A stretch of DNA of 64,000 nucleotides from Alphaproteobacteria bacterium (GTDB lineage Bacteria; Pseudomonadota; Alphaproteobacteria; UBA2966): NCBI GenBank assembly GCA_018654745.1, contig JABILA010000085.1, positions 1-64,000 of the forward strand. The letters run 5' to 3'. The notes beneath the pieces were generated by a model. That model saw nothing but the letters and a program-made list of their open reading frames with translations. It searched no databases and was not told the DNA's origin. A program made the position numbers and the translations under genes. Within the stretch, counting starts at the first letter, position 1; each line of letters starts with the position of its first letter. Below, one piece after another: positions 52,670 through 61,323 of the stretch.

Positions 52670-53547
52670 GACGAGCGTTTCCCGAACAAGCCATTGGGTC
52701 GGAAGATCAAGACGAATGCCACCAACAAGGTGGCCAGGATTTTTGCCAGGGTCGGGGTGAAAAACACGGAAATGATACCGTCACTCATGCCGATCAGAAC
52801 AGCGGCAACAACCGTACCCATCAGGCTGCCCAGCCCCCCGATGATGACAACGATGAAGGACAGCAACAGCGGATCACCGCCCATCAGATAATGGGCTTGC
52901 TGGATCGGCACAATCAGCACGGCGGCCATGGCCGCCAGGGCAGCACCGAGGCCAAATACAATCGCGTAAACACGTTCGACCGGAATGCCAAAGGCCTGGG
53001 CCATTTCGCGATCCAGCTGGGTTGCGCGCAAGATCAGGCCAATGCGGGTTTTGGCCATCAAGGCCCAGACCCCCAACAACAATAATATGGCCATGCCAAT
53101 GACAAACAGTTTGTAGCTGGAATAGCCAAACCACGGCGTATAAAAACGATGACTGAACGGCGCCTGCACCGGACGTGCATCGGGGCCATAGGTCATCAGG
53201 ACGACTTGTTGAATGATGTAGAGAATACCGATCGTCGCCACGATGGTACTTTCAGGATCATATTTCAGACGCTTGAGAACGGTCAGATCAGCTGCCGCCG
53301 CGATAACCCCGGCAGCCAGCGGTGCCACAACCAGGGCAACAATAAATCCAACGGCGGGATGCAGGCCCACAAATGTGGTCACCCACCAGGCCAGCACAGC
53401 CCCCAGCATGAAAAACTCACCATGGGCCACATTGACCACGCGCATGGTGCCAAAAACAAGACTGAGCCCGACCGCCGTCAGCGCCAGAACAGCAGACTGC
53501 ACCGCCCCTTCAAGAGACGCCAGTAAAAGATAGGGACCAAAATCCAT
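52666..53547 (-). CDS. Branched-chain amino acid-type ABC permease (LivH-like)
   Basis: A 293-residue inner-membrane permease, mostly hydrophobic, with the LivH-specific NVAHGEFFMLGAVLAW element (about residues 38-54) and the GLILRATQLDREMAQAFGI coupling region. It is the first of the transporter-core genes, 74 bases after the binding-protein gene, with a hairpin between. It forms the pore with LivM. Confidence 0.93.
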   Translation of the reverse strand: MDFGPYLLLASLEGAVQSAVLALTAVGLSLVFGTMRVVNVAHGEFFMLGAVLAWWVTTFVGLHPAVGFIVALVVAPLAAGVIAAAADLTVLKRLKYDPESTIVATIGILYIIQQVVLMTYGPDARPVQAPFSHRFYTPWFGYSSYKLFVIGMAILLLLGVWALMAKTRIGLILRATQLDREMAQAFGIPVERVYAIVFGLGAALAAMAAVLIVPIQQAHYLMGGDPLLLSFIVVIIGGLGSLMGTVVAAVLIGMSDGIISVFFTPTLAKILATLLVAFVLIFRPNGLFGKRSS

Positions 53548-53570
53548 GCTATTTTTTTATGAACAATTAG

Positions 53571-53611
53571 CTAAAACCGGGTCCCGGACGAGAATCCGGA
53601 ACCCGTTTTAG
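53571..53611 (-). terminator. Hairpin between binding-protein gene and transporter genes
   Basis: A long stem pairs ctaaaaccgggtcccgga (53571-53588) with tccggaacccgttttag (53595-53611), with one bulge. On the minus strand the stem ends with a short T tract (ggttttag). It sits just after the binding-protein stop and 24 bases before the permease start, so it could act as a partial terminator or protect the upstream message. The Dpp operon has the same arrangement. Confidence 0.65.
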
Positions 53612-53621
53612 TTCAGCCAAA

Positions 53622-54926
53622 TCAGAACGACTTTTTGGTGTAATCAACTTCGTCCGGATACAAGGTATCTTCGATCGAGGTTGTGTGTGCCAACACCAGC
53701 TTGCCGTTCGTCACCTTGGTAATATATTGGTGCCCGAAGACCTGATGGGTTTTGCCGTTAAAGATTTTGGCACCCTGTGGGTGTTCGTCAGAAAGCGGTA
53801 TGTGGCTCATGGCTTCCACGGCTTCAATCAGTTTGGCCCGGTCTTTCGGACCCTGATAGCCTGCCGCTTCCATACCGGCCTTGATCGTGTACAAGGTTTC
53901 CCAGCAACCAAACATGTGGGAATAAGTCGAGACATCCTTGGAATCCGACACCGATGCACCATTGTTATCGACCCCGACTGCAGCCCGGAAGGCCTTGTCA
54001 TGGGAAGACTGGTTCGCCTGGGCATAGCGCGGATTTGCTTCCCAAAAATAAGTGCCATCAAGGAACTCAAGACCCGGGCTTGCCATATCGACGGCCTCAA
54101 GGCTGTCAATAAAGCCAAAGATCTGTGGCTTGTTCGGGCCATAGAATTCGCCCAGTTCCTTCACAAAGGTCAGAATGGCAGGACCCACCATGACATGATA
54201 AATCACATCTGTGTCACGCGGAATTTTCGGGAAATACTTGGTGAACGAAGATTCCGTTGGCGGGATGGCGATCTTTTGAATGACCTTGCCGCCCTGCTTT
54301 TCAATCGCCGCTGTGAAATAGTCGCGATGGTCATGACCAAAGGCAAAATCGGGGTAAATCATGGTGACTTTTTTACCAAGATTTGATGCCACATAAGGTG
54401 CCATGGCCTGAACCTGGCTTTTCACATCGGTGATGCCGGGCTGAAGGGTGTAACGGTTCAGCATGCCAGAGGCGACATGATGGCCTTCTGACACCACGAA
54501 ATAAGGTAATTTAAGCTCACCTGCGCGCGGAGCGGATCCGATCACGACGTGACTGAACAATGTGCCAAAGGCGATGTCGCATTTATGCTGGGTCGCGAAC
54601 TTCTCGACAACTTCTGCGCCACGTTTGGGATCTGTGCCATCATCTTCGGCGACGATCTCGACCGGCCGACCATTAATGCCGCCAGAAGCATTGATCATTT
54701 TGGCGGCGGCCTGCGTTGTGCGGTTATACCAGCGACCATAGGCAGCACCGATGCCTGTGCGGTGAACCTGGAAACCAATTCGAATGGGTTCGGAACTTGC
54801 CGACTGGGCGTAACCAACCAGGCCGGGCAAAGTTGACATGCCTGCGAAGGCACCTGCCCCCGCAGCCAGTGTTTTCAACGCCTTTCGGCGGCTATCTGAT
54901 ACAGAAACAATTTTCTTATTTGACAT
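53622..54926 (-). CDS. ABC transporter binding protein (Liv/amide-type), Tat-exported
   Basis: A 434-residue periplasmic binding protein. I use the ATG of MSNKKIVS (54926) because AAGGGG lies seven bases upstream; an earlier start adds seven residues. A Tat-type signal with twin arginine (SRRKALKTLAAG) is followed by a hydrophobic stretch ending in GYAQS-AS. The mature part has the two lobes of the Liv/urea family, opening with PIRIGFQVHRTGIGAAYG, then INASGGINGRPVEIVAEDDGTDP. Its similarity is to amide/urea binders as much as to leucine binders. A 32-base inverted repeat upstream (54968-54999) is a candidate operator. Confidence 0.9.
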   Translation of the reverse strand: MSNKKIVSVSDSRRKALKTLAAGAGAFAGMSTLPGLVGYAQSASSEPIRIGFQVHRTGIGAAYGRWYNRTTQAAAKMINASGGINGRPVEIVAEDDGTDPKRGAEVVEKFATQHKCDIAFGTLFSHVVIGSAPRAGELKLPYFVVSEGHHVASGMLNRYTLQPGITDVKSQVQAMAPYVASNLGKKVTMIYPDFAFGHDHRDYFTAAIEKQGGKVIQKIAIPPTESSFTKYFPKIPRDTDVIYHVMVGPAILTFVKELGEFYGPNKPQIFGFIDSLEAVDMASPGLEFLDGTYFWEANPRYAQANQSSHDKAFRAAVGVDNNGASVSDSKDVSTYSHMFGCWETLYTIKAGMEAAGYQGPKDRAKLIEAVEAMSHIPLSDEHPQGAKIFNGKTHQVFGHQYITKVTNGKLVLAHTTSIEDTLYPDEVDYTKKSF

Positions 54927-54967
54927 TATTGATCCCCTTGCTGTCATTATTATCGTGAGTTATTTGC

Positions 54968-54999
54968 CCAAACTCGTTTGTACACAAATGAATTTGGGG
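54968..54999. promoter_or_regulatory. 32-base symmetric operator-like inverted repeat
   Basis: CCCAAA-N4-TTTGT-AC-ACAAA-N4-TTTGGG is symmetric about its centre, with 13 of 15 positions in each arm complementary. It lies 42-73 bases upstream of the binding-protein start. The central TTGTACACAA fits the TTGT-N2-ACAA pattern of many GntR-family operators. It is probably the control site of the Liv-type operon, and no regulator gene is next to it. Confidence 0.6.
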
Positions 55000-55204
55000 A
55001 TATTCCCGGATATAAAAACAATTGTCCAGCCATTTTCAGAAGTTATTCCACCCTGCCTGATAATAACCTGATCCAACGCTACAAAGTCCAAAACTACAAC
55101 GCGTCAAATTACTATGTGTCGCGCAGCCACATAAGCGACCGGCACGACGGACCATATTTGTATTACATGCTGCCGTTAGGGGGAAGCATAATAAAAGATC
55201 GTTT

Positions 55205-56605
55205 TCACGCTCCCCTGGGTGATGCCAGCAAGGTCAGGCCGATCAGGGTATAGACAATCATAAAGGCGGCCATGGGTAACTGACTGAGGGTCGCCTTTTT
55301 TGAGGTCCGGAACATATCGATGGCAATGGCGTGGGAGACCAGAATGGCGAGCATGTGCCCGGCGACAATTATGCCGGCCTGGCTTAACCAGATAATCTCG
55401 ACCGTATCGCGGCTGTTGAAAAATCCGGTCGTCACACGAAAATCACCAAGTCCCAGATAATCTGCACCCTTCTTCCAGGGATCGCTGATCGCGGCAAGGG
55501 TATATTGGCCATTAACCAACAAAGCCGACAAAAAATGGGCCGCATGGTAGGCCAGCGCGATTGGCAATATGGCCCGGACCATGCGGCCAAAGGCTTCCCT
55601 GAAACGGGTTCGTTCGTCTGCCAGCCACAGTCCGGCATACAAGGTTATCGCAAAGACAACGATCAACAGTATATTTGCAGTCACCAATCCCGACAGGGTT
55701 TGCCAGACCACAGCAGAGCGACCGGGAAAAGCGAGGGGGTTCACGCCGATTTGCCCCAGCCACCAGAATGTTTCGTTCAAACCATCGAAGGTGCCACTGC
55801 CAAGGATCAAAAGAACAAAAACTCCGGCGCTGATCGACAGGGATTTTGCCTGCACCAGAGGACTGCCAGGTGTCGTAATCTCCAGCCCGTCCGGGCCGCG
55901 CTGGAAAAAGCAAAGTTTTGCAAACTGGCGCAACAGGATCGTGAAACATTCACACCGGCTGAGCCAGATTTCACCGCCAAAGAACATCATGCCAGCGAAA
56001 GTGTACAGCCAATAATCAAGCACAATAATCGCCAGACGGGATGGGTCGTCCGGGGCAAGATCAGCCAGCGCGAAGGCCATGAAGACCAGAAATGCCGCAA
56101 CACCAGGCCAGACACCGAGCCGGGCCGGAAGGTCAAACCAGGGCTGCAAACCAAAGCCGTTTTGCATCAACCGATACAGACCCGTCCAGGGGTTCAGCCA
56201 GAACCAGAGGTCAGCCACCAGGCCCTGCACCACAACAAAGGCGATCCACCAGACGGTCCAGATGAACAGGGGCAGCAAGTTCGACAAAGGATCGCGGGGG
56301 CCAACGAAGCCGAACATCACCAGCACAAACAAAAATGTCAGGCCTGCAAGGCTGGTCACGGTTTCAAAGCCGGACTGGCGAAATGTTATTATGGTTTTAC
56401 GGGCAAACAGGCCAGTGGTTCGGGCGGCTGGCAAAAAGGTCAAAACCAGGATCGTCAGGGCGACGGCGGCAACACCAAAACGTATATAGATATCTGTGGG
56501 CAGCAGGAGAACGAAGCCCTGCTCCGAGGCATGGGCAAAGGCTGGTCCAGCCGCCAGCAAAGAGGCCATTGAGAAACAGAGGGCGCTGATAATAATCCGG
56601 GTCAT
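55205..56605 (-). CDS. Polytopic membrane protein of unknown function
   Basis: A 466-residue integral membrane protein with a signal-like first segment (to FAHASEQG) and roughly ten hydrophobic helices. The opening HASEQGFVLLLPTDIYI is a recognisable family feature; I recall similar proteins being annotated as fenitrothion hydrolase-like, but I do not trust that name as a function. Conserved-looking histidines lie in helices (YHAAHFLSALL, GHMLAILVSHAIA), which could bind metal. A cluster of cysteines occurs at SRCECFTILL. It is located between a sugar/amide transport operon and a response regulator and has no clear partner, though the gap to the regulator gene upstream is only 17 bases, so co-transcription is possible. 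Confidence 0.6.
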   Translation of the reverse strand: MTRIIISALCFSMASLLAAGPAFAHASEQGFVLLLPTDIYIRFGVAAVALTILVLTFLPAARTTGLFARKTIITFRQSGFETVTSLAGLTFLFVLVMFGFVGPRDPLSNLLPLFIWTVWWIAFVVVQGLVADLWFWLNPWTGLYRLMQNGFGLQPWFDLPARLGVWPGVAAFLVFMAFALADLAPDDPSRLAIIVLDYWLYTFAGMMFFGGEIWLSRCECFTILLRQFAKLCFFQRGPDGLEITTPGSPLVQAKSLSISAGVFVLLILGSGTFDGLNETFWWLGQIGVNPLAFPGRSAVVWQTLSGLVTANILLIVVFAITLYAGLWLADERTRFREAFGRMVRAILPIALAYHAAHFLSALLVNGQYTLAAISDPWKKGADYLGLGDFRVTTGFFNSRDTVEIIWLSQAGIIVAGHMLAILVSHAIAIDMFRTSKKATLSQLPMAAFMIVYTLIGLTLLASPRGA

Positions 56606-56622
56606 GATGACACCGACTTACT

Positions 56623-57789
56623 CTAGCTCTTGTTTTCAATCCAGAGCGTTGAAGCGATTTTCTCAAGCCCTGACAAATCTTTGAGAACATCAACCATCCT
56701 GGATGTCACCGTGGCGCCTGATTTTCCATACAACCTGCCATCTGATGTAAAGACAGTTCGTGCCAGCACATCACCGGCTTTCAGGTCCGCTGCCGGCACA
56801 GCTTGCATGGCCAGACCAACAGATGGGTCGTAGCCCGCCACCGGTGCCCTGCCTGCCCCGGTTGAAGGCGGCGGTAAATCATTCGCATTGAGGCCCAGTT
56901 CCCGGATTTTGTCGGGCGACAGGGCAATGGCACCAACCTCATTCAGGTCACCGACAATGGACGCTATTGGTTTGGAGACCAGGGTTCCGGATCGAAACAG
57001 GATTTCGTTATCCACTGTGCGGATATCCTCAGCCAGGAAAACCTCAGGCGCCTTGGTGATTTTTTCCGGCACGGTCAACATGCTGGCGATTTCCTGCATG
57101 GTGAGAATTTCGTGCCGCTCCAGGGCTTCAAAAATGGCCAGCATATTACTGACGTCGACTTCGCCAAGATTATCGATCAGACGACCAACGGATTCGATCA
57201 CCGCATCCGACAGGTCCGTATCATCATATCTTTTCTGCAAAAGCGGCAATCGGGCCAACACACGTTTTATCTTGTCAGGTGCTGCATCCACCCCGCCTTC
57301 GGTAGCCCGTGGATATTGCGGTGGGGTAATGACGACATCGACATCGATACGGTCATACAGGGCCGGGGTCGAAAGCCAGGACTGATCTGCTGTGATTTCC
57401 AGCAAACGCTGCAGTCTGTCGCCCAGGCCATTGCGCGAAACCGGTTTGACCAGAAAGGCATTTACATCCAGCGCCAGGGCAACCTCGACCAGGGACTTTT
57501 CCGAAAATCCGGTCAGCATGGCGATTGGCGTGCCCCGGTTTACAGAAGCATTTCCGGTCCGCACCTCTTTCACCAGTTTGAGACCGTTGTCTTCCGGCAT
57601 GCGAAAGTCGGAAATGATGATGTGGACCTTGTCCATTTCCTTGAGGACGTGGAGGGCTTGCGAAACATTGGACGCCTGGCGCACATTCACACAGCCGAGA
57701 CTGCGCAACAGTTGTACAACAATCTGGCGGGTAAATCCTTCGTCATCGACGAACAGGATTGAATAGGGTGATAGATCAAAGTTACTCAT
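56623..57789 (-). CDS. Response regulator with novel C-terminal region
   Basis: A 388-residue regulator. The N-terminal receiver (about 10-130) is complete: Asp15/Asp16 (FVDDEG), phosphoacceptor Asp61 (IISDFRMPED), Thr in AMLTGFS and Lys in FLVKPVS. I do not recognise the output region. Residues about 165-235 are helical (ARLPLLQKRYDDTDL...). The last 60 or so residues (ADLKAGDVLARTVFTSDGRLYGKSGATVTSRM, shown in two parts) resemble the short domain of HD-GYP and HDOD-type regulators that precedes their enzymatic part, but no HD domain follows. It is seven bases after the hybrid kinase-Hpt gene and is the obvious acceptor of its phosphate. Confidence 0.88.
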   Translation of the reverse strand: MSNFDLSPYSILFVDDEGFTRQIVVQLLRSLGCVNVRQASNVSQALHVLKEMDKVHIIISDFRMPEDNGLKLVKEVRTGNASVNRGTPIAMLTGFSEKSLVEVALALDVNAFLVKPVSRNGLGDRLQRLLEITADQSWLSTPALYDRIDVDVVITPPQYPRATEGGVDAAPDKIKRVLARLPLLQKRYDDTDLSDAVIESVGRLIDNLGEVDVSNMLAIFEALERHEILTMQEIASMLTVPEKITKAPEVFLAEDIRTVDNEILFRSGTLVSKPIASIVGDLNEVGAIALSPDKIRELGLNANDLPPPSTGAGRAPVAGYDPSVGLAMQAVPAADLKAGDVLARTVFTSDGRLYGKSGATVTSRMVDVLKDLSGLEKIASTLWIENKS

Positions 57790-57796
57790 GAGCGTC

Positions 57797-60700
57797 CTAA
57801 CTTAACGTCTCATGGATAAAAGATTCAACCCGCCGGAACTCACGTTCAGCTGACATAATCTGAATTTCCAGATAGGCCCAGTCTCCCGCCAGTGAGGACG
57901 TTTCCAGTTCTTTCAACTGATTATGCAGGGTTACCGCAGCCGCATTGGCCGCAGCTCCCTTGGCTGTATGAGCGGCTTCGCGAAGCTGGGCCTGGTCTCT
58001 GGCGTCATAGGCTGAGCGCAGGGATTTCGACAGGGGATCGAGATAATCAAGCAACATGCGCAGGACATCATCCAGCGAACTGGCCTCATCCGTGCCAATA
58101 ATTCCGGCCAGTTTGCCAAGATCGATCGGCTTGCCGGTACCAGCGTTGATCTGGCTGGCCGCTTCGACGGCGTTGAATTCAGCCACATGGAGCCAATGAG
58201 CCAGGGATGCAGACAAGTCCTCGAAGACAACAGGTTTGACCAGGAAATCGTCACCACCAGCGGCCCGGAAGGCTTCCTCTTCCCCGCCATCAACAAATCC
58301 GGTCATGGCAATGACGGGGCGACGTTCAAAATCCTTGTCGGTTTCCATGGTGCGGATGGCAGCCGTCAGTTCAATGCCACCCATTTCCGGCATCATGATA
58401 TCAACCAGCACAGCGGCATAGTCATTTTCACCATAAGCCGCCAGGGCCTCGGCGCCGCTGCCGACAACATGGCATTCCAGACCCAGACGCCCCAGTTGCG
58501 CTTCGGCAACAATCAAATTAATCGGAGTGTCGTCAACGACCAGAATAGGGTGATCCGCAGCCAGCACCGCTGCACGCGACCCGCTTTGGGCGAGACGACC
58601 GATTGTTGCACAAAGTTCACGACCGTCTACAGGTTTCGTCAGGACGATATTGAAACCGGCATCCAGGCATTCCTGCAGTTCGTCTTCACGCGCACCGGCT
58701 GTGATGCCAATGATCGGCATGTCCGCAATAAGACCCTTCATCTGACGGATATGTCTGGTGGTTTCAATGCCGTTCATATTCGGCATATGTCGATCCATCA
58801 GGATCAGGTCAAAATTCCGTTTTTCAAGGATCGCCAGGGCTTCAACCCCATCGGCAACGCTGCGCACTGTGTGCCCGACCTTGCCCAGGGTTTTTTCAAC
58901 AACGGCCCGGCTTATATCGTCATCTTCGACCTGAAGAATACTGAGCGTCCGGTCACTCTTGCGCATATTTGTACGTTCCACCGCAACACCGGAGGTATCA
59001 CGCAATGCGGCCGGGTCTGCATTTTCATCAACCGGCAATTCGAGCGTGAACCAGAACGTGCTGCCCTGATCCAGAACTGAATCAACCTTGATTTCACCGC
59101 CCATGCCTTCAACAAGCTGGCGACTGATCGTCAATCCCAGTCCGGTGCCGCCATACTTCCTGGCAATCTGGGCCCCGCCCTGTTCATAGGCTGAAAAAAG
59201 TTTTTCCTGTGTTTCCGGCGCGATGCCTTTGCCATTGTCTGAAACCGCGAACCGTACTTTGGCAATATCGCCGTCCAGTTCCACCAGTTCAATATTCAGG
59301 GACACAATTCCGTGGGCAGTAAACTTGACGGCATTGCTGATCAGGTTGACCAGGACCTGGCGTATGCGATGGGCATCCCCGATCAAAACGGGTGGCACAT
59401 TTTCATCGGTACGATCCTGCAGGATCAGGCCCTTGTCGCGTGTCATGCCCGTCATTAATGCAACAGCATGCTCAGCAACATCTGTCGGCAGGAAAGGTGA
59501 CGCATCATATTCGATCTTGTCGGCTTCCAGTTTTGACAGATCCAGCAAATCATCCAGGATGCGCACCAGAGATTCAGATGCAGCGATAATTACCCGGACA
59601 CTTTCCTCATGATCCGAAGCAAGATTGGAATCCATCAATAACCGGGCCATACCCAGAACACCGTTCATGGGAGTGCGGACTTCATGGCTGACCACCGCCA
59701 CAAATTGCGTCTTGGCCTCTGCCAAGGCCTGGGCCTGGTCACGGGCATTGCGCAATACGTCTTCGGCTTCCCGATGTTCAGAAATGTCCGTCAGGGTGAC
59801 AACACAGCCTCCATTCTCAAGCGGAGATTTCCGGGCCTGGATGATGCGCCCTGTTGGCGATGAAACTTCTACTTCGTCATAGGCATCATTCTTGATCAAC
59901 GCCATACGGTCAGCGACAACCTGGTCAACGTCGACATCACCAAAGTAGTTGTTTTCCGCCAGTTGCCGGATTACGCGCTCGTTCGGATCGCCAATCTTTA
60001 TCGATCCTTTGGGCAGATCAATCAGTTCCAGATAGCGTTCGTTGAAGGCAAGAAAACAGGCGTTTGCATCCAGCACATACATGCCATCACTCATGTTCTC
60101 CATGGCGCGGCGCAGCAAGGCCTCCTTGTCTGCAATTTCTCGTTCTGCTTCCTTGCGCGGTGTAATATCGGCAAAGGTGCTGACAAAGCCGCCATCGGGC
60201 AAAGGCCCACCGCGCACTTCAAGATATGTACCATCCGATCGTTGACGCTCAAAAGCATGGGGGGCGAATTCCCGGGCCGTGGCGATCTTGTTTTGTAATA
60301 ATTCCTCTGGATCGCCCGGACCAAATTCATGCCGGGCAATGTCGTGTGCCATCAGCTTTTCAAAGAGGACACCTTCCGCAACAAGTTCTGACGGATATTC
60401 CCTGATGGATTTAAGCTTTTCATTCCAGGCGATCATGCGCAAATCACCGTCAAAGGCGACGATGCCCTGATCCAGACTATCCAGAACAGTGACCAGAATG
60501 GCATTCTTGGCTTCGATTTCCTTGCGGATACGATGGGTTTCGGTGACATCTGTTACAATGCCAACCAGACGACCATCCGATAACCTGGAATAACGTGTCT
60601 CCAGAATACGTCCCTCATGAGACGTCGTATCTGTGCGTCGGTCTGTGATGGACTTGATCGAGGAGACAACTTCGTCCAGTACGTCCTCGACGGGGCCTTT

Positions 60701-61168
60701 GCCAAAATCACCGCGTTCAACCATCACCCTGAAGATCGGTTCGGCATTTTCACCCATGCCACCGACTTCCTGGGGTATCCCCAACATCTCAAACAGGCGT
60801 CGGTTTCGGGCGACGATGGTAAATTCAGGCGAGAGCGTGAAGACGCCCCCTTCCATATTGGTCAAAACATCTGCCAGCAAGGAACCGCGCGAGGCGGCAT
60901 GGGCACGCATATTGCCCATGACGGCATAGAAACCCGCAAGGCCAAAAGGGGCGATATCAACAATGTAATGCACGAAGTTTCCGCGGTGGAATTGAGCGAT
61001 ATTTTCCAGCGTCCAACTGGAGCCTGTAAACATCAGATCAAGGCTCCAGGCGGCCAGCGGAAAACACAAGCCGAACAAAAATCCGCCGACAGTGTAGATC
61101 AGAACATAATTACTGCTGGTCCCGAAATCATGACGTTCAGCTGTATCGTTTTGCCGATTGTCTGACAT
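57797..61168 (-). CDS. Hybrid histidine kinase with three PAS, two receivers and Hpt
   Basis: A 1123-residue phosphorelay kinase. I start at the ATG of MSDNRQ (61168), with AGGGG-type sites upstream, rather than an earlier start adding 17 residues. Two membrane helices (about 20-43 and 67-87) enclose only about 23 residues. Three PAS-type domains follow, then the dimerisation domain with His495 (SHEVRTPMN) and the ATPase domain (DNGKGI, GGTGLGLTI). Receiver 1 has Asp792 (LMDRHMPN), and receiver 2 has Asp923 (LVDIMMPE). The C-terminal Hpt domain has His1067 in AAHTAKGAA. It leads directly into the response regulator gene, so the chain is likely His495, a receiver Asp, His1067, then Asp61 of that regulator. 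Confidence 0.92.
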   Translation of the reverse strand: MSDNRQNDTAERHDFGTSSNYVLIYTVGGFLFGLCFPLAAWSLDLMFTGSSWTLENIAQFHRGNFVHYIVDIAPFGLAGFYAVMGNMRAHAASRGSLLADVLTNMEGGVFTLSPEFTIVARNRRLFEMLGIPQEVGGMGENAEPIFRVMVERGDFGKGPVEDVLDEVVSSIKSITDRRTDTTSHEGRILETRYSRLSDGRLVGIVTDVTETHRIRKEIEAKNAILVTVLDSLDQGIVAFDGDLRMIAWNEKLKSIREYPSELVAEGVLFEKLMAHDIARHEFGPGDPEELLQNKIATAREFAPHAFERQRSDGTYLEVRGGPLPDGGFVSTFADITPRKEAEREIADKEALLRRAMENMSDGMYVLDANACFLAFNERYLELIDLPKGSIKIGDPNERVIRQLAENNYFGDVDVDQVVADRMALIKNDAYDEVEVSSPTGRIIQARKSPLENGGCVVTLTDISEHREAEDVLRNARDQAQALAEAKTQFVAVVSHEVRTPMNGVLGMARLLMDSNLASDHEESVRVIIAASESLVRILDDLLDLSKLEADKIEYDASPFLPTDVAEHAVALMTGMTRDKGLILQDRTDENVPPVLIGDAHRIRQVLVNLISNAVKFTAHGIVSLNIELVELDGDIAKVRFAVSDNGKGIAPETQEKLFSAYEQGGAQIARKYGGTGLGLTISRQLVEGMGGEIKVDSVLDQGSTFWFTLELPVDENADPAALRDTSGVAVERTNMRKSDRTLSILQVEDDDISRAVVEKTLGKVGHTVRSVADGVEALAILEKRNFDLILMDRHMPNMNGIETTRHIRQMKGLIADMPIIGITAGAREDELQECLDAGFNIVLTKPVDGRELCATIGRLAQSGSRAAVLAADHPILVVDDTPINLIVAEAQLGRLGLECHVVGSGAEALAAYGENDYAAVLVDIMMPEMGGIELTAAIRTMETDKDFERRPVIAMTGFVDGGEEEAFRAAGGDDFLVKPVVFEDLSASLAHWLHVAEFNAVEAASQINAGTGKPIDLGKLAGIIGTDEASSLDDVLRMLLDYLDPLSKSLRSAYDARDQAQLREAAHTAKGAAANAAAVTLHNQLKELETSSLAGDWAYLEIQIMSAEREFRRVESFIHETLS

Positions 61169-61323
61169 GCCCCTCTGTACCCCTGCAAAGCATCTGTTTA
61201 GATATCTGAAACAGATCAATCACCCACTCTAAATGGCCACCAAAGCCATAGGGTGCAAGCCTCGCATTTTGACCGGGAAGCGTCCAGTGCCTGAAACAAA
61301 CGAAACAAATTTGACCGTCAGGG

